Under the pieces are notes generated by a model. The model was not told where the DNA came from. It did not search any database and worked only from the letters and a program-made list of their open reading frames with translations. Shown one piece after another: positions 1 through 6,242 of a stretch of DNA of 64,000 nucleotides. Made by a program: the position numbers and the translations under genes. This DNA comes from Sphingomonas ginkgonis. GTDB lineage: Bacteria; Pseudomonadota; Alphaproteobacteria; Sphingomonadales; Sphingomonadaceae. The stretch lies in contig NZ_RWJF01000001.1 of assembly GCF_003970925.1 (NCBI RefSeq), forward strand, positions 2,908,501 to 2,972,500, written 5' to 3'. The stretch's first letter is position 1. Every line of letters begins with the position of its first letter.

Positions 1-1
1 C

Positions 2-417
2 TGGCGGGTCGGCGTGGACACGGCGGCGCAGAAGGACATCAAGAGCTGGCACCAGGACGCGATCTTCTGCGCCCGGCTCGGGCTGACCGAGGAGGCGGCT
101 CGGCTGACCGCGCGCAAGCTGGACGATTCCGGGCGACGCTACCCGGCTTTCTGGGGACCCGGCCACGACTGGGCACCCGACCATAACTGGGGCGGGTCGG
201 GGATGATCGGGCTGCAGGAGATGCTGATGCAGACTCCGGGCGACGCGATCCACCTCTTCCCGCGTGGCCGCGGGACTGGGACGTCGATTTCCGGCTCCAC
301 GCGCCCGGGCGCACGCGCGTCGAGGCGTCGCTGAGATCCGGGGCGCTGCAGCGGCTGGCGGTCGACCCGCCGGCCGCTCGGGCGCGGGTGGTGCTGCCGG
401 GATGGACCGACGCATGA
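2..417 (+). pseudogene. C-terminal end of a glycoside hydrolase (GH95/DUF5703-like), frameshifted, 5' end outside window
   Basis: The open frame enters from the window edge. It carries residues typical of the C-terminal part of large (alpha/alpha)6-barrel glycoside hydrolases of the GH95/DUF5703 type: FWGPGHDWAPDHNWGGSGM, then GLQEMLMQTPGDAIHLFP. Relatives continue with LFPAWP.DWDV.F.LHAP. Here that continuation lies in the next frame: TGG at 265 begins WPRDWDVDFRLHAPGRTRVE, which runs to the stop at 415-417. One base, probably a G between 262 and 263 (CCG-GCG read as CCGCG), is missing. The uninterrupted frame stops instead at 334. Exact family and substrate are inferred from remembered family motifs. 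The break may be a true pseudogene or a sequencing error. Confidence 0.6.
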
Positions 418-449
418 CCGGGAGCGGCCTGCGTCGGTCCTGACCTGAC

Positions 450-1022
450 TTACCGAGCCGGGTTTCCGGCAGACGCCGCCACGGGCGCCGCGGGAGCGGT
501 TGCCGCTGGCGGCGGTGATGGCGGGGGTGGGGTGTCGCCGGGGAGGGGCGCGCCGGGGCCGTGGTCGGGCCCGCCGTGCGGACCGGGGCGGCCGTGCGGC
601 GGGCCGGCGAGCGGGCCGAGGGCGGTGACCTTGCTGTCGGGCCCGACGAGGAAGGCGGCGTGGACGAAGCCGCGCTCGAACCGGCCCTGCACCAGGACCG
701 GCTCGCCCGCGGTGACGAGCTGGCGCTCGTCGCCTTCGCGGCCGGTGTCGACCAGCGCGCGTCCGCTGGCGTCGGCCATGATGAACTTGTTGCCGTAGAT
801 CTCGGCGACCCGGCCGCGGATGGTGACAATCCCGTTCGCCGAGAGCGAGCGGATCGGCACCGCGCTGGCGGGCGCCATGGTGACCGTCGGTCGGGCCTCC
901 GCCATCAGGGCGGCACCGGCCGCGCCGCCCAGCGCCAGCAGCGCCGCGGCGGCCAGCCCCAGCTTGCCGCCGGTTCCCAGGTGAAGCGGTCGGCGGGCGG
1001 ATCGTTCGGAAATGTCGGACAT
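450..1022 (-). CDS. Exported OB-fold (BOF-type) protein with His/Pro-rich tail
   Basis: 190 residues. A basic N-terminus is followed by a hydrophobic segment at about 20-42, read as a signal anchor. Residues about 58-125 (SANGIVTIRGRVAEIYGNKF onward) have the short beta-strand pattern of a bacterial OB-fold domain: strand, GRV, GNKFIMAD, and a later strand with GEPVLVQGRF. The tail from about 140 is low complexity, with HGRPGPHGGPDHG followed by proline and alanine runs; the histidines could bind metal (inference). It is divergent from the two-component system beginning at 1146, and the 123 bp between them could hold a shared control region. Ligand and role are unknown. Confidence 0.7.
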   Translation of the reverse strand: MSDISERSARRPLHLGTGGKLGLAAAALLALGGAAGAALMAEARPTVTMAPASAVPIRSLSANGIVTIRGRVAEIYGNKFIMADASGRALVDTGREGDERQLVTAGEPVLVQGRFERGFVHAAFLVGPDSKVTALGPLAGPPHGRPGPHGGPDHGPGAPLPGDTPPPPSPPPAATAPAAPVAASAGNPAR

Positions 1023-1080
1023 GGTTTTGGCTCCTTTCGAGTTGCGAGGCCCGGTCTACTCGCCGCCCCCCGCCGGTGCG

Positions 1081-1098
1081 CTGAACCGCGCCGTTCAG
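1081..1098. promoter_or_regulatory. Inverted repeat CTGAAC-N6-GTTCAG in divergent promoter region
   Basis: CTGAAC (1081-1086) and GTTCAG (1093-1098) form a perfect 6-bp inverted repeat around a 6-bp spacer. It lies between the OB-fold gene and the response regulator gene, 48 bp before the latter's TTG. The position suits autoregulation of the two-component system or control of the OB-fold gene. This is inference from position; no consensus for this regulator is known to me. Confidence 0.35.
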
Positions 1099-1145
1099 AT
1101 TGAGTTTGGCTTGCAGGCGTAGCGAGGACGCGAAGGGAGGGACGC

Positions 1146-1811
1146 TTGCGGATTTTGCTGGTCGAGGACGACGCGGACCTGGCCGAGGGAATCGCGCGTG
1201 CGCTTCGTGCCGAGAAGTTCGCGGTCGATATCGCGGTGAACGGCGAGGACGGCGCGCACCTGGGCGCGACCGAGCTGTACGACGCGGCGGTGCTCGACCT
1301 CGGGCTGCCCCGGAAGGACGGGGTGACGGTGCTCCGCGAGTGGCGCGCCGAGGAGCGGACGATGCCCGTCCTGATCCTCACCGCCCGTGACGCATGGTCG
1401 GAGAAGGTGGCCGGGTTCAAGGCCGGCGCCGACGACTATCTGACCAAGCCGTTCCGGGTCGACGAGGTGATCATGCGGCTGCGCGCGCTGGTGCGGCGGG
1501 CCGCCGGCCATGCGGGCGCGCGGGTGACCTGCGGGCCGCTGACCCTCGACGCGCAGCTCGGCGTGTTCGAGCTCGACGGACTGCCGCTCCGGCTGACCGC
1601 GCTGGAATGGCGGGTGCTGTCCGCGCTGATGCTGCGGAAGGAAGCCGTGATCGAGCGGGGCGAGCTGATGGAGCGGGTATACGAGGGCGACGCGGAGGTC
1701 GACTCCAACTCGCTCGAGGTGATCATCGGGCGGCTCCGCAAGAAGATCGGCGCGGCGATGATCCAAACGGTTCGCGGTCGCGGTTATCGGCTGACCGCGG
1801 ACGACGCATGA
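1146..1811 (+). CDS. OmpR/PhoB-family response regulator
   Basis: 221 residues. The N-terminal receiver domain has the acidic pocket D8/D9, the phosphoacceptor D51 (AAVLDLGLP), T79 and K101 (LTKPFR). The C-terminal half is an OmpR-type winged helix (ALEWRVLSALMLRKEAVIER, then SNSLEVIIGRLRKKIG and VRGRGYRL). The start is TTG at 1146 with a good GAAGGGAGGG Shine-Dalgarno at 1131-1140. The stop codon overlaps the ATG of the sensor kinase gene at 1808 (ATGA), so the two are co-translated partners. It resembles PhoP/QseB-type regulators. Target genes are unknown, but the divergent OB-fold gene is the obvious candidate. Confidence 0.95.
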   Translation: MRILLVEDDADLAEGIARALRAEKFAVDIAVNGEDGAHLGATELYDAAVLDLGLPRKDGVTVLREWRAEERTMPVLILTARDAWSEKVAGFKAGADDYLTKPFRVDEVIMRLRALVRRAAGHAGARVTCGPLTLDAQLGVFELDGLPLRLTALEWRVLSALMLRKEAVIERGELMERVYEGDAEVDSNSLEVIIGRLRKKIGAAMIQTVRGRGYRLTADDA

Positions 1812-3163
1812 GGCTGATCCCCCGCTCGCTGTCCGGCCGGCTGCTCGCCGTCTCCGCGCTGACCAGCATCGCCGCGCTCGCCTTCGCCGCCTTCAGCATC
1901 GGCAGCGTGCTCGAGCGGTTCGTCATCCGCGGCCTCGACCAGCAGCTCGACGCCGAGGTCGCCATGCTGACCCGCGCGGTGCGGCCCGACGGCGTGCTCG
2001 ACCAGCGCCTAATCGTGAACCTGCCGGCGTTCGAGGCCGGCCGCCGCGGCTGGGGGTGGCGGGTCGAGGGGACGCGGGGGCGTTGGAGCGGCGGCGACCC
2101 CATCGTCGAACGGCCGCCGCCGGAGCCTGACCGGTTCGAGCCTCCCGACATGGACATGGCGGATCGCGAGCCGCGTCCCGGGGACGGGATCGCGTCGTCG
2201 GGCGAGCGAGTCCATGTCCGCCAGCTCAGCGTGCCGACCGGCGCCGGGCCGGTGATCGTGACGGCGGGCGGCCCGCGGCGGGTGGCGATGGCCCCGATGC
2301 GCGAGGCGATGGTCCCCCTGCTCGCCTCGCTCGCGCTGCTCGGCGGGGCACTCGCGTTGGCAACCGCGGCGCAGCTCCGCTTCGGGCTGCGCCCGCTGCG
2401 CCGGCTTCGCGGCGCGGTCGCGGACGTGCGGATGGGCCGGGCGCGCCACGTGCCGACCAATCAGCCGGACGAGTTGGCGCCGCTCGCGACCGAGCTCAAC
2501 AGCCTGCTCGACCAGAATGCGGCGCAGCTCGATCATGCGCGCCGTCATGTCTCGAACCTGGCGCATGGCCTGAAGACGCCGCTCGCCGCGCTGGCCCTGC
2601 GGCTGGCGGAAGGCGGCCGCGATCCGGACGGCAGCCTGGCGGCGATGGTCGCCGACATCGACGGGCGGGTGCGGCATCATCTCGGCCGGGCCCGCGCCGC
2701 GGCGCCGGGAGGCGGCCAGCGGGCGAGCACCCGGCTGGCGGCCGCTGTCGACGACCTGGTCGGGGCCATGCGGGGGATCCATGCCGGCCGCGCCGTGGAT
2801 GCCGCAATCTCGGTCGCGCCGGAGCTGGCGGTGCTGGTCGACCCGCAGGACCTCGACGAGTTGCTCGGCAACCTGCTCGACAACGCCTGGCGCCACGCGC
2901 GATCCCGGGTGAGCGTCACCGCTTGCCGGAAGGAAGGCGAGGTCGAGATCATCGTTGCGGACGACGGCCCAGGGCTCTCCCCCGACGAGATCGCACTGGC
3001 GCTGATGCCGGGGCGCCGGCTGGACGAGCGCGGGGGCGGTCACGGCTTCGGCCTGCCGATCGCGCAGGAACTGGCGGAACTGAACGGCGGTCAGCTGACG
3101 CTCTCGCGGGCCGAGTCCGGTGGGCTGCAGGCGGGGCTGCTCCTACCCGCGGCCAGAAAATAG
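1808..3163 (+). CDS. PhoQ-like membrane sensor histidine kinase
   Basis: 451 residues. TM1 lies at about 12-36 and TM2 at about 168-190, enclosing a periplasmic sensor region of about 130 residues. That region contains an acidic, proline- and methionine-rich stretch near 101-126 (ERPPPEPDRFEPPDMDMADR). A short HAMP-like linker leads to the phospho-accepting His box (NLAHGLKTPLAAL, H253). The ATPase has an N box (LLGNLLDNAWRHA), G1 (VADDGPGL) and G2 (GHGFGLPIAQELAE). The HGLKTP box is of the PhoQ type. The ATG overlaps the response regulator's stop. The signal is unknown; the acidic periplasmic stretch and the His-rich neighbour suggest cations or envelope stress (inference). Confidence 0.93.
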   Translation: MRLIPRSLSGRLLAVSALTSIAALAFAAFSIGSVLERFVIRGLDQQLDAEVAMLTRAVRPDGVLDQRLIVNLPAFEAGRRGWGWRVEGTRGRWSGGDPIVERPPPEPDRFEPPDMDMADREPRPGDGIASSGERVHVRQLSVPTGAGPVIVTAGGPRRVAMAPMREAMVPLLASLALLGGALALATAAQLRFGLRPLRRLRGAVADVRMGRARHVPTNQPDELAPLATELNSLLDQNAAQLDHARRHVSNLAHGLKTPLAALALRLAEGGRDPDGSLAAMVADIDGRVRHHLGRARAAAPGGGQRASTRLAAAVDDLVGAMRGIHAGRAVDAAISVAPELAVLVDPQDLDELLGNLLDNAWRHARSRVSVTACRKEGEVEIIVADDGPGLSPDEIALALMPGRRLDERGGGHGFGLPIAQELAELNGGQLTLSRAESGGLQAGLLLPAARK

Positions 3164-3234
3164 CCCGGGCTCGCGCCCCGAGTCACCCTGGGCAGCGAGC
3201 GGGCGAACCCCGACGCGAGCCGACGCGATGCCGT

Positions 3235-3909
3235 TCAGGCGGCGTGCGGGTTGCTGCAGAGCATTCTCTGGTTGTTCGACAGCGATGCCTCGTTCTTCAT
3301 CGCCTGGTCGCTCCGCTCGCGCACGGTCACCGTCTGGCTGGTGCGGATCGTGATCGGTCCGAACCAGCGGTTGGAAAAGAGCGGCTGATAGGCATAGACG
3401 ACCTCGGCCAGCATCACCGCGGTGTTCCTCGCCGCCGTGATCTTCGGCCCCCCGGAGAGGCCGTAGCCGGACGCCTGGGCGGTGCCGCTCGCGCCGTCGC
3501 CTTCCGCGCCGTGGGTCGAGTTGGCGGCATTCGCCCCGGTGCAGCGCTGCCACCGAATATACTGGTTGACCACGGTCGGCGTCGAACCGCTGCTCATCAC
3601 CGGTTCGATGCTCGACAGGATGATCCGGCCGTTGCGCGCAAAGTCGATCTTCTGGCCCATCAGCTTGGCGCCGAAGAAGATGTCGTTGATGTCGGTCTCG
3701 TCGATCGACGTCCGCACCCGGGCAGCATTGTCGGCGGTCTTGATGGCGATCGAATTCACCGTGAGATAGGCGATCGAGAGGTTGGCGATCTCGAGCCCGG
3801 CGAGGCAAAGCAGGCAGAGCAGCGGCAGCGCCAGCGCGAACTCGGTCATCGCGACGCCAGACCGGCTTCGGAACAGCCGGCGCGGAAGGGTCCTGAGGTT
3901 CATGCGCAT
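3235..3909 (-). CDS. TadE-like pseudopilin
   Basis: 224 residues from the ATG at 3909, which lies 4 nt after the stop of the upstream pilin gene. The N-terminus is basic with a type IVb prepilin/TadE signature (SGVAMTEFALALPLLCLLCL): the Glu follows a short basic leader and starts a hydrophobic helix. The rest is a periplasmic domain, with NNQRMLCSNPHAA at the C-terminus. TadE and TadG minor pseudopilins are membrane components of the Tad/Flp pilus machine. It is the last gene of a three-gene tail-to-head cluster with 3914-4501 and 4498-6069. A start two codons later, at 3903, is possible. Confidence 0.8.
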   Translation of the reverse strand: MRMNLRTLPRRLFRSRSGVAMTEFALALPLLCLLCLAGLEIANLSIAYLTVNSIAIKTADNAARVRTSIDETDINDIFFGAKLMGQKIDFARNGRIILSSIEPVMSSGSTPTVVNQYIRWQRCTGANAANSTHGAEGDGASGTAQASGYGLSGGPKITAARNTAVMLAEVVYAYQPLFSNRWFGPITIRTSQTVTVRERSDQAMKNEASLSNNQRMLCSNPHAA

Positions 3910-3913
3910 CGGC

Positions 3914-4501
3914 CTAGCACCGGATCGCTGGGGTGGCCTGGGCGGCATAGGGCTGCCGCTTGACGATCGTGGTGACGGTGGTGCTGTGGTTGCCCGCCAG
4001 ATTGGTCAGGAAGCCGCCGATGTCCGCGAAGGGCGGAAACGAGACGGTCAGCTGATAGTAGATGATGTCGTCCGCGCCGCCGACGCCGGCGCGACCGGGC
4101 GTGGTGTCGTAGGCGCCGTTTGGGATGAGATCTTCCCAGCAGTCGCCGGGATCATACTTCCCGTTGCCGTTGACGTCGGTGATCAGCTTCTCGGGCTTCC
4201 CGATGCCGGCGAACTCGTAGTAGTTGCGGACGCTCCAGGCGAAGCTCGCCAGCGGCGCGATCCGCTTCACCTGGTTCTCGACCCCCGTCTGCAGCGCGGC
4301 CGCATCGACCGCCGCCCCTCCGACGCCGGCGCCGCGGGCGGCGGACTCCAGCGCTCCGATCGAGGTCGACCGGACGTAGATCCAGTAGCCGAAATCGAGG
4401 AAGCCGAGGATGAAGAGGACGAGTACCGGCAGCACCAGCGCCATCTCGATCACGGCGGCGCCGGCCCGGTCGCCGAGCAGGCGGCGAACCAAGCGGCTCA
4501 C
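3914..4501 (-). CDS. TadE/TadG-family pseudopilin
   Basis: 195 residues from the GTG at 4501, which overlaps the stop of the upstream vWA protein (GTGA). The open frame extends further upstream, but that part is only a shadow of the neighbouring gene. A basic leader (VSRLVRRLLGDRAG) precedes AAVIEMALVLPVLVLFILGF, the TadE-type Glu-plus-hydrophobic-helix signature. The rest is periplasmic and includes NGNGKYDPGDCWEDLIPNGA, an Asp-rich segment resembling a calcium-loop (dockerin-like) motif. It probably acts with both neighbours in assembling a Tad pilus. No Tad ATPase or TadB/C gene is in the window. Confidence 0.8.
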   Translation of the reverse strand: MSRLVRRLLGDRAGAAVIEMALVLPVLVLFILGFLDFGYWIYVRSTSIGALESAARGAGVGGAAVDAAALQTGVENQVKRIAPLASFAWSVRNYYEFAGIGKPEKLITDVNGNGKYDPGDCWEDLIPNGAYDTTPGRAGVGGADDIIYYQLTVSFPPFADIGGFLTNLAGNHSTTVTTIVKRQPYAAQATPAIRC

Positions 4502-6069
4502 TGCGACAGCCTCAGCGCGCCGATCGCCTGACCGATCTGCGTGAACTTGTCGACCAGCGCCGCCTGATCGTCGGCCTTGAACGCCTGGGCCGGGGTGTTC
4601 GCGCAGTTGACGAGATCGGTCGACAGGCCCGTCCCGCTGCTCGTCCCGAAGGCGATCACCCAGATGTTGACGTTCATGCCCTTCACCGCGTTGCACATCA
4701 TGCGGAAGCGCTGGAGATGGCTGTTGTACTGGCTGGTCGAACTGCCGTTGCCGGTCACGCGCTTGTCGAACTTCTCGACGCCGTAGGCGGAATAGGCGCT
4801 GAGGTCCGGCTCGAGAGCCCCGTCGGTCATGAAGATGAGGTGCCGATTGACCGGGAAACTATTGTAGCTGCTCGGGTTGTTGCTTGCCCACAGCCCGGTC
4901 GGCGAGAGCAGCCGGGCACCCCAGAGCATGCCGAGATCATGGTAGGTGTAGCCGCCGGCCGCCAGCCCGGCGGTGTAGCTGTTCATGTCGCTGACGCTCG
5001 ACATGGTGCCGAGCGACTGGACGGACTTGGGACAGGCATAGCCGAGCCCGGCGACATTATACTTCGCGGTCTCTGAATCCGGGTCGTAGGCGTTCCAGGC
5101 GGTTGCGCTGCTCGTCGGCGCGGTGTCGACGTCGAGGTCATAGGCGTTGGCCGGCGGCGTGTAGCCGGACGAGGAGCCGATGGAGGAGACGGTCTGGCGT
5201 TCCTCGATGCAGCCGGCCCAGCTCGACCAGAAGCTGGAGTCGTGGGTCACCGAGCTCGCCGGTCCCACCCCGTTGCAGGTCTGCCCGCTCGGGGTCACGC
5301 ACTTGCGATAGCTGGAGGTCGTGTTGACCCAGCTCGGGTTGGTCGATCGCAGCAGATTGCCCGCGTTCACCGTCAGCGAATAGGGCACGATGCCGTAGCG
5401 GAGCCGGAGGCCCTGGCCGGCAAGCTGATCCTGCGCCGGTTTCAGGGCATTGTAGAAGGACGTCACCGCGGCCCGAAGCGCCTGGATCTTCGATCCGCTC
5501 TTTTCGGAGGGACAGTAGGTCGTGGCGGACTCGGCCGGCAGGCAGTTCATCGACAGCGTCGTATCGAGAACCAGCATCACGTCCGTGTTCACGAAGTCCT
5601 GCCGCGCGGTGCAGGAGACGCTGATCGGGATCGTGGAGATGCCGAAGATGGTCATCAGCGTCGTCGGCACGCTCGTGGCGAGCGTCAGGTCGACGGCACT
5701 GTTCGCACCCGCGGTCGGAACCACGGTGAAGGCCGAGCTGCCGAACGTACCCTGCGGGAAGTCATAGTCGACGAACTTCCTCACCTCGGCGGTGACGGTT
5801 GAGTCGAGGCCCGCCGCTCCCATCACCTTGCGGCCGCCGAGCACGCCGGCGTCGCAAGCCTGCTGAAGCCGGGTCTTGGTGAGATAGGCGCGGCTGATGT
5901 CGACGCCCGAGCCGACGATTCCGGCGATCGGGATCATCGCCACGGCGGTCAGGACCAGCGCGTTCCCGCGCTTGTCCTCCCGCAGCCGGCGCATGAACGT
6001 CCGGTCGTCACCCGCCGAGCGGCGGGCGAACAGGCGACGCAACATTCCGACAAGCCTTTTCATCAGCAT
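4498..6069 (-). CDS. TadG-like pilus assembly protein with von Willebrand factor A domain
   Basis: 523 residues. After a basic leader, the segment at about 34-56 (RGNALVLTAVAMIPIAGIVG) is the TadG_N membrane helix. DVMLVLDTTLSM (about 163-174) gives a MIDAS-like DxTxS motif in which Thr replaces the usual second-position Ser. HLIFMTDGALEPD supplies the later metal-site Asp. The mid region is rich in Ser, Thr and Tyr with paired cysteines, as expected of an exported protein. It is first in the cluster with two TadE-like proteins and overlaps the next gene by 4 nt. The start may be 6069 or the second ATG at 6063. Confidence 0.85.
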   Translation of the reverse strand: MLMKRLVGMLRRLFARRSAGDDRTFMRRLREDKRGNALVLTAVAMIPIAGIVGSGVDISRAYLTKTRLQQACDAGVLGGRKVMGAAGLDSTVTAEVRKFVDYDFPQGTFGSSAFTVVPTAGANSAVDLTLATSVPTTLMTIFGISTIPISVSCTARQDFVNTDVMLVLDTTLSMNCLPAESATTYCPSEKSGSKIQALRAAVTSFYNALKPAQDQLAGQGLRLRYGIVPYSLTVNAGNLLRSTNPSWVNTTSSYRKCVTPSGQTCNGVGPASSVTHDSSFWSSWAGCIEERQTVSSIGSSSGYTPPANAYDLDVDTAPTSSATAWNAYDPDSETAKYNVAGLGYACPKSVQSLGTMSSVSDMNSYTAGLAAGGYTYHDLGMLWGARLLSPTGLWASNNPSSYNSFPVNRHLIFMTDGALEPDLSAYSAYGVEKFDKRVTGNGSSTSQYNSHLQRFRMMCNAVKGMNVNIWVIAFGTSSGTGLSTDLVNCANTPAQAFKADDQAALVDKFTQIGQAIGALRLSQ

Positions 6070-6242
6070 TGTCCCACCAGAACATGCGCCGGTTTGAACC
6101 TATTTTTCTAACGCTTGCTTAGATGCGAAGGTTAACGGGATGGCTGCCATACAATCCCGTCAGGCCCTTAGCGGCCAGCGCACGGCGGCATGGTTGCGGG
6201 ATCACCAACAAAGGCTTCAATTGGGACCGATATGCGTCGACC

